In this document: positions 9,574 through 19,505 of the stretch, in pieces
Layout of the letters: each line of letters begins with the position of its first letter
Numbering within the stretch: the stretch's first letter is position 1
Source of the DNA: Cylindrodendrum hubeiense
Lineage: Eukaryota > Ascomycota > Sordariomycetes > Hypocreales > Nectriaceae
Assembly: GCA_014621425.1 (NCBI GenBank)
Contig: JAANBB010000483.1
Span: forward strand, 1-28,089
Direction of reading: 5' to 3'
Length of the DNA: 28,089 bases
Notes under the pieces: generated by a model
Databases searched by the model: none
What the model saw: only the letters and a program-made list of their open reading frames with translations
What the model was told of the DNA's origin: nothing
Position numbers and translations under genes: made by a program

Positions 9574-9993
9574 TTTAAGAGATATGGAGGGCGATTTTAA
9601 TTTCAATTATCTAGCTGGGCCGTCTGGGCTTTTGGACTTGAGCTAGTTGGTGTATGAAGCTAGTCTACAGATCGGATGATTCCGCCTTCTTCTAGTGGTT
9701 GAGTGGCCTGATAACTACTAGAAATTGATCCTTGGCAAGGAGGATATTATTTAATGTTATGCTTATGGCCTAGTTTGCCTCGGTGTGCTTCGGTAATTTC
9801 TATATTTGAACACAAGCCTAATATCTTGTGGTGTGGTTTTGGTCACGTAGCAACGTTTGAGCCTTCATCATCCGTGACATTTGTGCACCTCTACTCCGTA
9901 CAGTCTATAGCGATGAACTCATCCCACTAGGCCAGTTGAAACCTAGTGACACTAACTTGGGTGAGCCAAAAGCAATCACATCTTCTAGGCAAG

Positions 9994-10001
9994 TGACGTC
10001 A
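9994..10001. promoter_or_regulatory. CRE-type bZIP site TGACGTCA
   Basis: A perfect eight-base cAMP-response-element palindrome 368 bases upstream of the HAD hydrolase start. Fungal ATF/CREB-type bZIP factors recognise this sequence. Function here is inferred from sequence only. Confidence 0.45.
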
Positions 10002-10040
10002 TGCTTTCATCTCATGTCAATCCATATCGATAAGCCGGAG

Positions 10041-10057
10041 CCGGAACCCTTTTCCGG
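10041..10057. promoter_or_regulatory. CCGGAA-N5-TTCCGG inverted repeat
   Basis: Perfect six-base arms with a five-base spacer, inside a CCGG-rich stretch upstream of the HAD hydrolase gene. The form suits a dimeric zinc-cluster regulator. Confidence 0.4.
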
Positions 10058-10368
10058 AACTCACACCGGCTTCTTAACGAACTTGGCCGGCACCTAAAGC
10101 CAGAAATTTGTCCACCCAGTGCCGGTCGGATTTAACTCTTCCTGGTAGTATTCCGGCCCGTCTGTCGCTTATTTGCGGCTTTAATAATAGTTTCGCCGGG
10201 ATCGGCAGTCAACCTCTGTCTTCGGTCGCTATCTCAAAGCTAGGAGTCAGGTCCGTATTTACATATATTATTGAGGTGAGATCGTTCTTGATCCTGCAGC
10301 TGAGAAATTTGGATACACCAAGTTCAACCCTTATTATCACTCTTTCTACCTCTCGCATTTCTGACAAA

Positions 10369-11091
10369 ATGGACCGTCTATCGAGCTATCGCCTCCTTTC
10401 GTTTGATGTTTATGGCACTTTGATCGATTGGGAATCAGGTGTCTTGATTGGCCTGAAGCCATTGCTGGACAGTAGAGATGCCAAATTCCCCCGGGAGCAA
10501 CTTTTGGAGTTGTATCACGAATTGGAACGAACGCAACAGGACAAGACGCCCGACATGAAGTATGCCGATTTGCTCACTACAATTCACCCACAGATTGCAG
10601 CCCGTTTGGGCCTTCCTGTGCCAACCAACGAGCAAAACAAGGCTTTTGGCTCATCTGTGGGCAGGTGGCCGGCTTTCTCCGACACTGTCAATGCCCTGAA
10701 GCGACTGGGAAAGCACTACAAGCTGGTGGTGCTTTCCAATGTCGACCTCGAATCCTTTAAATCAAGCAACGGGGGCCCACTTGAAGGGTTTCCATTCGAC
10801 CTCATCATCACTGCGCAAGACGTTGGAAGCTACAAGCCTGACCAGAGAAATTTCGAGCACATGCTGCGAGAAGTGGAAGCCAAGTTCGGAATAACAAAGG
10901 CCGAAGTGATCCAGACGGCACAGAGCCAATTCCATGACCACCACCCAGCCAAAAAGATTGGAATTAAGTCAGGTTGGATCGTGAGACCTGGAGCGGTCAT
11001 GGGAAACAGGGACGACCTTGTTTATGATTGGAAGTTCGATACGCTGAAGGATATGGCCGACGCGTTGGAAAATGAACTTGGCAAGCATTAA
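10369..11091 (+). CDS. HAD-superfamily hydrolase, type II 2-haloacid dehalogenase-like
   Basis: An intronless gene for a 240-residue soluble hydrolase. Bacterial type II relatives convert L-2-haloacids to D-2-hydroxyacids through an aspartyl ester; most fungal members have no known substrate. The catalytic motifs are visible: motif I FDVYGTLIDW with nucleophile Asp13, motif II VVLSNVD with Ser123-Asn124, motif III SYKPD with Lys156, and a motif IV region AQSQFHDHHPAKKIG with Asp190. Length is normal for the family. The start at 10369 is chosen because RLLSFDVYGTL begins a few residues later and the context ACAAAATGG is good; a longer open frame begins at 10108 but its extra residues resemble nothing. 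It lies between two zinc-cluster regulators, converging with the second. Confidence 0.88.
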   Translation: MDRLSSYRLLSFDVYGTLIDWESGVLIGLKPLLDSRDAKFPREQLLELYHELERTQQDKTPDMKYADLLTTIHPQIAARLGLPVPTNEQNKAFGSSVGRWPAFSDTVNALKRLGKHYKLVVLSNVDLESFKSSNGGPLEGFPFDLIITAQDVGSYKPDQRNFEHMLREVEAKFGITKAEVIQTAQSQFHDHHPAKKIGIKSGWIVRPGAVMGNRDDLVYDWKFDTLKDMADALENELGKH

Positions 11092-12844
11092 GGACTTCGT
11101 TAGCAACTTGAGCCTTCTGTACTTCATCGCATATTGATGACATTGAGTACAACTCAAGTTCTTCCGTAACAAGTCAAGTGGATAATTCAACCAGTATTTC
11201 CATCGTTCTTACCGTTGCACAACTGCCCTTAACTCTGCCTAAATGAATATTATGGCGGCAGCGATGCCTTAGCCAAACCGACGTCGGGACTAGACCAGGT
11301 CTGCAAAACTATGAACGTGTTAGAGTCTAACTAACTGTTTGTGATTTCCCCTCAAGAAGAATAAAAGTCACGGCAGTCTATTTTCGCTAAAACTAGTAAG
11401 AGATACTTGGTTCGAGTTATTGTATGGAGGGAGACTTGACATTTACTTGAAACAGACAACTCGTCCCGTGCATCTCAATCTGGCTGCCATATGGGTGCAT
11501 GTGCCACGGTCAGAGCCATGGCGGGGAAATATCCCTGATCCTAATTCTTCTCACTATCACTATTAGAAATGATTGATCCGTGTAGCTCTCCTGGTCTTCA
11601 TTCTGTCATCAAGACTTTCACTGGAAAGTTGGATAGAGTGGTACTTAATCTCAAGAATTTGTAGAATAATGGCGTAGTGATGGACAAATACCGTACATCT
11701 ACTGCTAGAAACATGCAAGGCAATCTAGGAGATCCATGCGGCCAGGTCTGTTTTTATAGGCTTGTGAGATCCAAAACCAGCTTATTTTTCGTAATGAGAA
11801 GGATCTCGACAACAAGTTTCATTTCGATACTATATATGACTATCGTTAGCTGGTGTTTTGCACAACGAGGCTTTTTGAATTCATCGTCCTAGTTGCCTTG
11901 AAAAGTCCAACAGTATGCTCCCGTATCTTCCAATTACACTGCTAACTTTCTTTGCACCAGAGCATGCATTTGTGCTCTGGCGACAAAGCACGCTGCGGAT
12001 TTGACATCTTCCGCATTCCCTAACTTCCCCTCGCTGAATGATCCGACATAAATGAACCCCAATGCAGCCTAGAACTTGCCTCATATCTCGTCAACTAGCC
12101 ACTGAGGCATATTTGCACGCTTATTGTGTAGGGAATTATTGATGGGTATTTTCGTCCGCCTCGAATAGTTCCAAAGATCTGAGGTGCTTCTTTGGTACAC
12201 CTCGCGAAAAGAACCAACATAACATCCCGTCGACCTATAAGTTATTGCGTCATATAGAAGAGGGCGTAGGGACACCGCACAATTCCCACGAGAGTCGTGT
12301 ATGTCACAGTAAGAGCATCTAAAACAGCTCAGGCAACTAGTGTCGTCAATAACGTGGTCAAAGAAACACCACAGGTTTCGGACTTTGCCTTCAGAGCTAT
12401 GAAAACTGATGTTGGGAGTTGAAAATCGTACAGTGCTGGCTCGCTAAGGTGCCATTACCAATGCTTCATTATCTGAATGACAGGCAAAGGGCGAATTACT
12501 AACTTTGATTTTCTTCTATTAAGCCGAATTTACTGAAAAAAGGAATCCGAACCATTCCTTTCGCACCGGACCGAGCGGGTGATTTGGGAGATTTTATCCG
12601 CTCCGGCATCTCTTTGAATCTCCGGAATTGGGGAGTCGAAGATATGAGACAAAACAACAGACATCGAAATCTTCTACTAGTTACAATATCATGAGGTTCT
12701 AAAGCCGAGACAGCTTTTGATGTTTTTTGCTTCACATTAAACCATGGATGTTGTCTGTGGAGCTGGGGGTAAGGGTTTCATGTTCTGCAAGAAATGAATC
12801 AAAAGGATCTGTGTATGAGGTCATGTTTTGAGAGCCTGACTAGC
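11092..12844. other. Intergenic between convergent genes; possible gene relic
   Basis: This 1.75-kb gap separates the 3' ends of the HAD gene and regulator 2, so no promoters are needed here. On the minus strand 12454-12332 reads as about 40 codons ending in a stop, including FQLPTSVFIALKAKS and GVSLTTLLTTLVA, which recall the middle of acyltransferase/condensation-type proteins. A second minus frame (12275-12081) reads TGCYVGSF. Neither can be extended into a gene by splicing, so a decayed gene is possible but unproved. Other frames (11677-11892 plus, 12735-12499 minus) look random. Confidence 0.3.
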
Positions 12845-15358
12845 TCAAGATATGTTGAACCACACATCTAAACCTGTTAAGGAACCCGGCTCAACTATAT
12901 TTGATGAGCTCAGATCTAGCGTTTCATTTGTCCTTCCATGGTGCGTCATTCCGATAGGTAAAGAGCCTTTTGAGGACCAGCCAATAGAGGGTGCAAGTTG
13001 ATCCAGCGTCGGTGATTCTCCCGGAGCTATCTGCTGCAGAGCGACCCAGTTCCGAAATTCCGTGTATCCAGCCGAGCCTGATGAAGTGCTCTCCTGGATG
13101 CCCCCGTCGAGCTTTTGAAGCGTCCTTTCTAAAATATCCAGCCCGCGCCCCTCACAACTCTTTGAGAAGACCCCCACCGACATGTTCTTCAGCAATTCTA
13201 CCCCTTTATTGCAAAGGTCTTTTGATGCAAATCTGGGTTCGAAGATATATTCAGCCACTAGAGCTAAAACAGCGGCACAGCAAGACGTGAATTCGGTGTA
13301 TGACGATTTTGAGAGTCCAATCTCGTCCTGCAGTGCTTGACATAGATTAATAGAAGCGACTGCACTCTGAATGCAGTCTTTAATCAATTCACCCCGTACG
13401 CTTGGCCACTCTGATTTGTGAGAGGTGCCTGACTTGCATTCTCTTTCTTCAAACATGAATGATCTGCCGATGAATATGTGAACTAGGTGGTATGTGAGAG
13501 TTAGGTGGTATGTGAGAGTTAGGTGGATGTTTGAACGAAAGAGTGGTTTCCCAGGGGTCAAATCCCTGCAATATGTCTCATCGGGAAGGCTTTCCCACCA
13601 CGTTTCCAGGTGTTGTTTGACTTTTAAGAGGTCCCGCACCACAACTTCACGCTGTGATTCGTCTGAGTTCTTCATAGCAAATCTGGAATCCGTTTGTAAG
13701 CCTGTATTCAACTTTGATGAAATGAATTCTTACATCACATCTCGAGCATCCTCCATAATGTCGGTGATGCCTTTCTGTGCTACTACGTTTTGAAACGTAT
13801 TGACCCGCCTCGATGGTTGCAAGTCGACAAGATCTACTAGGTAATGTGAATTGAATTTAGAGCGCGGAATTGATGTTGGCCTTCCGTGTAAAATGGAAAT
13901 TCGTCTGCCTTTTGTTAGCAATACCTCTCTGGCTTATGGAAGCAACACTTACCTCTCTAGCGTATATGCTGTCCACCATATTCTATTTCGGAGCTCAAAT
14001 TCGGGGGCATTGACGTGATCATTGCTGCTTGTATGCATGCCGCTGTTTGTCGCTATCTTTATAGCAATCCCGAAATATGTGCATGACAGTCCCCCTGGAT
14101 CCAAGGGTAGCACGTAAATGCCAAGAAGAAGAAATGCTTGTACCGTTTGCAGGGAAGCTATTGCTAATATATCAGGGATCAAGGTGGATGCTTTTTGATA
14201 GAATGCCAAGGCAAGGGTGTCATCCATGTCGGAACTGGCGCCGCGAGCCCCAAACCCCATCCGGCTTCTGATAGACCCAGGTGTTTGAGTGAGATGTGCA
14301 AACTGAGTACCTACTGCAAACACCATCAGAGCAGTACAGACCCAAGGGGCATCATGGATAACGAGAAGTGATGATGGTGAGTAGAAGTCACCTAGTTGTT
14401 GTCGTAAGGAGTCTTCATCGACGTAGAAGTAGTTGGTTTGCGCGAATTCGAAAAATATCTCGAGCAGTGCACCGGCTACTTCATACGGGGGGAATAAAGT
14501 TGCAGCCTCATGCACGATAGAGTCCCGTGAAAGAAGCTGCTCAGAGGGTATATTTGATTCTTCTTTCTGCTAAGAAATGCGCGTTAGAGGCAACATGTGG
14601 ATGAAGGGCACTGTGCATCAATACCTCGTTGGGAGACTTATCTGTCCGGCTATCCATTTTCTGCTGAACGCGGTAAAAGAATTCTGAATGAGAAAACTCG
14701 CCATACACTTGGGATTGTGCATGAGCATGGACATTGTGATTCCAGTGAGAACTACTTCAGATTCGGGGTTGCTTACCAGGTAACGTCATTGATGACGGCG
14801 CAGTGATGAGCTCACCACCATCTGGCCCATCACATCTACTTGGTTCAACTTCATGGGCGTGTGGGGTGTTTCGTTCAGACTGCAATGTTGCCACCACCTC
14901 TTGAAGGTTTGATTTACTGCATTGCTCAATGCCAGTGAAATACTGCGCAATGTTCTCTAGAGTGCGGATTCTCTCGACCTCAAAGAAAGTTGTTGGTTCG
15001 ACCGGAACGACAGCAGGTTTCGAAGTGGACGGCTCGTCATGCACACCGCACACACCGTGGCCTGTGAGCCGGGGCCTGGTTCTTCTGAAGGCGTTGGTGA
15101 ACTGGCATTGGCGGCCGGATTTGCTACACCTGTTGCAAGGTGTACCCCCATTGCATTTCTCTTTGAGCCGTCGGCAGTTGTCGCACCTGCAGAGGGTCAG
15201 ACAATTCAAAATCGACACAGCCTTTGACGTAAGACTTACGCTCGTCTTGCTCGTCTTGCTCGTCCGCTGGAAACACCGGGCCCTGGCCGTGTTCCCCCGC
15301 GAGCGTTGGAGATTGACAGATCTCCGGAACTGGCCTCCGCCTTCGTGGGATCAAACAT
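12845..15358 (-). CDS. Zn2Cys6 transcription factor (regulator 2)
   Basis: A nuclear zinc-cluster regulator of 737 residues. Exons on the minus strand are 15358-15240, 15186-14777, 14683-14625, 14569-13953, 13904-13734 and 13682-12845. Intron 1 splits the codon just before the cluster; splicing gives RRARRACDNCRRLKEKC, with cysteines 41, 44, 51, 57, 60 and 67 in standard spacing. Exon 3 (59 nt, EFFYRVQQKMDSRTDKSPNE) is short but closes in frame. The middle homology region has FEFAQTNYFYVDED, SGMHTSS and RIWWTAYTLERRISILHGRPTSI (around residue 402), the classic Fungal_trans signature. An 18-bp tandem duplication in exon 6 gives HLTLTY twice (about 512-523). An in-frame ATG at 15478 would add 40 residues, but MFDPTKAEAS looks like the natural N-terminus. 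CCGG-centred palindromes lie upstream. Confidence 0.87.
13485..13526. repeat. 18-bp in-frame tandem duplication in regulator 2
   Basis: Units 13485-13502 and 13503-13520 are identical, followed by six bases of a third. The length preserves frame and duplicates six residues (HLTLTY) in a helical part of the middle homology region. The exact identity points to a recent duplication or an assembly artefact. Confidence 0.75.
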
Positions 15359-16480
15359 GTCGATAAGCCGGTGTGCAGGCAGATAGGTTTGCAACGGGAT
15401 AGCTCTCCAAGTTAGGTCAATGTGTAGGCTTTGCGACACTCTGAGGAAAAGGCAAGCCAGACGACCATGTCCCGGCATGTTTATGCCGGCTGTTGTGGAT
15501 CGGCTTGTGCTTTATCAGTGCCGGCACACCGATCCCGGCCAGTTATCACGCGCCATCCACTGGCTACCAGCGGGCTAAGCGACCGTGACCGCTGGGGAAC
15601 TACTGGGTGTCTGTCGGGCTTTGACTTGATATTTCGTTGACTTGAGGGCAAACTTACTTCCTGCTAAATTAATTGATTCAGTTTCTAGTCCCAACTTGGT
15701 TAAATAACCCCTCTACCCCAATTATCTCACAACCGTGTCCCCGCCCCATGAATTGCCGGACACCGGGAACTAGCGTTGTCTATCTACGTGGTCGACATGG
15801 TTGGAACGCCCTTGGGATGTCATTTTGGCGACAGTCTACCGGCCCGGGATTGCGGAGATTGATTGACAATTTCTTGAATGCCAACGGGGTACCAACCGGA
15901 GGGCATCCGCCAATACTAGATTTCTGTCAAGTGTACAGGCTGGAACTTTTGATTCAATGGCCGAAGCCCTAGACTCCGCCCGAACACGGTCGTCGCTTAA
16001 TATGGCATTGACTCAAGGGTTGGATGGAATCGCGGCAACCACCGGCAACCGCATCGGCATTTAAGACACTAAGGTTGGGTGATAAGGTGGAGGGCCTTTT
16101 TCGCCAGATGTAATTGGAGGCTATTGAAAGGGGCCACCAGAAGAGCAAAGCGCCAGGGTATACGAGGAGAGTGAAATACTAAAGAAGCAACTCAAAGGAT
16201 CTGCAGTCAGTAAAGCTCTTGATAGTCGTAGCGCTCGAAATTGAATATACGATGGAAATTCTGCTTTAAGAATGTAATAATTTCATGGGAATAACACTAC
16301 TCGTCCGCTTGATCGTAATGAGCTTGCCTTTCTGTCTCATGTAATTGGATGGGATCATTATACACATCACATGCTCATGAAGTATGCTAGAGGCTAGAAA
16401 AGTAAGGTCATAATACCAAGTATTGGAATAATGCGACTGGCTGACCTAATATATGACTTATCTTGTATCTGCCCACAGTT
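15359..16480. other. Intergenic: regulator 2 promoter and sugar transporter 3' side
   Basis: No gene recognised in 1.1 kb. The half next to regulator 2 is rich in CCGG: an inverted repeat at 15472-15489 and the palindrome GTGCCGGCAC at 15518-15527. The eleven bases CGATAAGCCGG at 15361-15371 also occur at 10028-10038 upstream of the HAD gene. A 99-codon plus-strand frame (15673-15972) has no recognisable family. Confidence 0.45.
15472..15489. promoter_or_regulatory. CCGGCAT-N4-ATGCCGG inverted repeat
   Basis: Perfect seven-base arms around GTTT, about 115 bases upstream of the regulator 2 start codon. A ten-base palindrome GTGCCGGCAC follows at 15518-15527. Both suit dimeric zinc-cluster binding, possibly autoregulation. 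Confidence 0.4.
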
Positions 16481-18485
16481 TTACGCATTTTCATGATGTT
16501 CAAACTTATCATCCCCCTCTTTGACATTTCTTTCAGCTTCTAACCTGGTTAATCTCGTCGGTATAAACTTGCCTCGGACATTGCCAAAGGCGAAGAGCTC
16601 ATCCATATCTTCAAGGGAGAGGCCTGTGAGGGATATGTTGTCAGTACTACGTTCTTTATTCCCCCTTTGTCAATAAATAACTCACCCTTCGTTTCTGGGA
16701 CGAAGAACCAGGCGAAGACCACCATAGTGAAGCAAAAGGAGCCGTAAACGAAGTAGGTACCGAAACCATTCTGGCCCAAAGTCGCAAACATAGTCGGGGT
16801 GGCTTTCGCCACGACGAAATTGAACAGCCATTGGCTAGCTGTGGCCATACCCATTTGAAAGGCGCGCATGCGTGCTGCTGGGATCTCCTATTTACTCAAT
16901 CAGTTTGGCAACTTGGGAATCAAAGCGAATGGGTTGAACCTACTGAACAATAAGTCCATACAACTGGACCCCAACCAAATTGGTAAACAGCTGCAAAAAT
17001 GTAAATGGACACAATTGCGACATATCCGGCGGCGCCTTGGGGGGATCCTTCTTGAGGAGGGCTATATCTTATAAAAAAGCCGACATAAAAAAGCGCCAAA
17101 CCCTGTGAGAACCCGAGAGGTTAGTGCCAAGGAGAGAACAGCGCGGTTGGATACAATGTCAGAGACTCATACCTGCACGATAGCTGTCCAAAGTAGACTC
17201 TTTCTCCGCCCAAGAGAATCAGTAACGAAGAGAATAAAGACGGCACAAGATACCATCTTGACAATCCCATAAACGCCAGTCGCGAGTAAGCCTGACTGAG
17301 AGGAGGACAATCCGATGCTTTTGAAGATAGTCGGACTGTAGTATGTCATGGCATTGGTTCCTGTCAAGTTGCTCCACATCATGAGTGTAATGCAGAGAAA
17401 GGATCGTCGGCGGTAAGACTTGACGGTGAAGGCCTCCTTTATCAATGTTAACCCCGAACTATTGGCTGCAAGCGCCCTCTCTTCCTCGAGCTGCGATGAG
17501 ATACTGTCCATCTCGTTCCGAATGTACGGATGATTTACGGGAAGACCGCGCAACTCAGCCAAGACAAGAAGTGCTTTTTCCGGGGTTTTCTGAGCCAAAA
17601 ACCGTGGGGATTCATTTGCAAAGAGCATACCGACGAGCAAAATGACTGCGGGAAGTGCCTGAAGCGATAATGGGATGATGTACTGGGCAGGTCCCTTGAT
17701 ATGGAGGAGGCACCCATAATTGTTCCAAAATGCAAGCTGCAACCAAGAATTAGCGTCAAGATATTACAGAACAAACATTTAAATCCACATACGGTTAGCC
17801 CTGTGACAATAGAAAGCTGGTAGCAGCCCGTGAGCAAGCCGCGAATGCCTCGTGGAGCATTCTCTGCCACGTAAAGTGGATTGACAGTGGATGCGATTCC
17901 GATTGCAATACCTGTGATGAATCTATGACATGATGAGGACTGAGAGTTGGATGTCTAAGACCAAAATGACATACCTTCCAACGTATAAAGATGCGATGTG
18001 GCCATTGGCAGCAGCCTGTAACGCAACGCCGACGAAGACGAGAATAGAGGCCCAGATAAGAGACAGTCGACGACCGATTTTGTTCGCTAACCACATGGAG
18101 AAGATGCAGCCAGCGAATGCCCCAGCCTGTATCACAGAAACGATGTTCGAGGAAAGGTTTGCAGTGACAGTGTCGGGTTTGTCAAGGAGTCCATATTTTC
18201 TGAGAATCTGGTGAGAAATATTCATGGAAGGCAGGCTACAGAGGCGAGTCTCTTACTCTTTGAAGGTATCCATGGTGAGAACGCCTCCAATGACGCCCAT
18301 GTCCATTCCAAAAAGGAGCGCTCCACCACATGCCTGAATAGCGGTTCTATTATCAGCATATGGAAAAGTTGACCCGCTGAGCTAGCGCTACTCACCACCA
18401 AACTGACCATGACGGTCCTCAAGTTGTAGATTTCTGGAGGGTCCGTCTTGATCGACTCATTGCGAATAAACTTCTGTAAAAACAT
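16481..18485 (-). CDS. MFS sugar-porter family transporter
   Basis: A 12-helix plasma-membrane permease of the sugar porter family, probably a proton symporter for a hexose, disaccharide or related polyol. Eight exons on the minus strand: 18485-18396, 18333-18257, 18199-17975, 17922-17793, 17736-17173, 17102-16944, 16887-16686 and 16623-16481, total 529 residues. Landmarks are [17 protein letters not shown] (helix 1), [28 protein letters not shown] (216-221), [13 protein letters not shown] (300-312), DSLGRR (347-352) and [16 protein letters not shown] (478-493). At the start of helix 7 WSNLTGTNA stands where hexose carriers usually have a QQ.TG.N sequence, so substrate preference may differ. 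The acceptor of intron 2 is the second of two close AG sites, chosen because it restores FKEKYGLLDK. A CreA-site cluster and the shared 13-mer lie upstream. Confidence 0.9.
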
Positions 18486-18594
18486 GATGAAGGATATGGA
18501 TATTTTGCTGGATAGAAAATGATCAGTAAACTACCCGATGCATGTTTTGATAAGTCTGGCTTCTGCAGCGTGTGGAGAATACATATAGTCGATT

Positions 18595-18606
18595 TGAGTC
18601 GACTCA
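18595..18606. promoter_or_regulatory. TGAGTCGACTCA palindrome
   Basis: A perfect twelve-base palindrome of two Gcn4/AP-1-type half-sites, 110 bases upstream of the sugar transporter start. A bZIP protein could bind it. A looser CTGACT/AGTCAG inverted pair follows at 18636-18657. Confidence 0.35.
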
Positions 18607-18618
18607 TTTTAGCTCCAC

Positions 18619-18631
18619 GGCAATAGACGGC
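18619..18631 (-). promoter_or_regulatory. GCCGTCTATTGCC element, copy A
   Basis: Read on the minus strand (the transporter's sense strand) the 13 bases match exactly the two copies at 21062-21074 and 21177-21189. Extended by one base here it contains CGG-N7-CGG as direct repeats on the plus strand. It lies 134 bases upstream of the transporter start. Confidence 0.55.
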
Positions 18632-18749
18632 GGGGCTGACTAGCTGAGCCGAGTCAGAGCAGTAAAGCCACCTAGCTGTTCGCCCACTGACCAGGGCCTA
18701 AGTTGTCTCAAACCCGCCTACCCCATGATCCTACTGCTTGGTTCGGCTT

Positions 18750-18793
18750 CCCCGCAGGCGGTGCCCCAGGAAACCGGGGAAGTGGAGCTGGGG
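18750..18793. promoter_or_regulatory. Cluster of five CreA-type (SYGGRG) sites
   Basis: CCCCGC (18750), CCCCAG (18764), CCGGGG (18774), GTGGAG (18782) and CTGGGG (18788) all fit SYGGRG on one strand or the other, within 44 bases and about 265-310 bases upstream of the sugar transporter start. CreA mediates glucose repression in Aspergillus and relatives and acts best on closely spaced sites. The direct repeat GGGGAAGTGGA (18776 and 18790) is part of the cluster. Confidence 0.5.
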
Positions 18794-19505
18794 AAGTGGA
18801 CCACTGTCTTTAGGGGACATGGCTGTAGACGGGCAAATGACGCACTTGGTACTGCGGACTGGAGCCAGGAAGTTCAGGTGGAGTGCGGTCCATCGGAAAG
18901 GAATTTCCATCTATTAGAAGCAAGGAATATACTCAGACCGTTGGACAATAGATGACGTGTTATTGGGGGCATGTGGTCTAGACCTTGTAGCCCTGACCAG
19001 ACCAACCAGCGAACCGCAGAAGACAATGGGAGGCGATGCGCTTGCGATCTGTGATATTTGTGGCTCCATGGAAGGCACTGCATGTGGATGAGGAATTGAG
19101 CACTAGACGAATGACACGAACTAGCATTATTGGGGAGAAGCCAAAGGAGAGCTGAGTTTGGCGTCGTACTGGAGGAAGTAGACAAAGAGGAGGATGAGGA
19201 GAAAGGAAAGAAGTGGTGGGGATATATACATTCATTTAGATGCCCTGAAATTCAGTAGCTGAGCACAGAATATTACAGCTCTTGAACTGGAAAGGTGGAT
19301 TTAAACGCTTGGCAGTTACTTATGGACGATAAATATATGTGCAACCGGATCTTCAAGAGCTCATCAATGGTATTCTCGAATATCGGCAACGCTCCGTGTG
19401 GACAAGATACAAAGTTTCAATCTATTCCACAAGCAAATACACTATGACCACTGCATTATTCGCACGCGTTCGCGTTGCTCCTAGCAATTTGCACTGGCTA
19501 AGTTT

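Larger units (their letters stand above)
9574..10368. other. Intergenic: regulator 1 3' end and HAD gene promoter
   Basis: No gene recognised. The region holds a perfect CRE octamer (9994-10001), an inverted CCGGAA/TTCCGG pair (10041-10057) and seven CCGG tetramers between about 10035 and 10155. The frame open from 10108 into the HAD gene is most likely untranslated leader, because the conserved protein starts at 10369. Confidence 0.5.
18486..19505. other. Intergenic: sugar transporter promoter and PhyH gene 3' side
   Basis: No gene recognised; several overlapping frames of 60-100 codons on both strands look non-coding. The part nearest the transporter holds the palindrome TGAGTCGACTCA (18595-18606), the shared 13-mer (18619-18631), CTGACT-N10-AGTCAG (18636-18657) and five CreA-type sites (18750-18793). 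The rest is 3' side of the dioxygenase gene. Confidence 0.5.

Noticed and set aside
10108..10368. N-terminal extension of the HAD hydrolase by 87 residues
   Set aside because: The frame is open but its residues look random and the conserved family start fits the ATG at 10369.
11409..11422. Possible tRNA B-box (GGTTCGAGTTA)
   Set aside because: The box lacks the terminal CC, and no A-box, anticodon arm or acceptor stem can be folded around it.
12081..12275. Polyketide synthase ketosynthase relic on the minus strand (TGCYVGSF)
   Set aside because: The eight-residue match resembles a ketosynthase segment, but the residues on both sides do not, and no active-site cysteine or histidine region is found nearby.
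15359..15478. Upstream in-frame ATG of regulator 2 at 15478
   Set aside because: It would add 40 residues without typical regulator N-terminal character, and it overlaps the CCGG palindrome; the 15358 start is preferred, though not proved.
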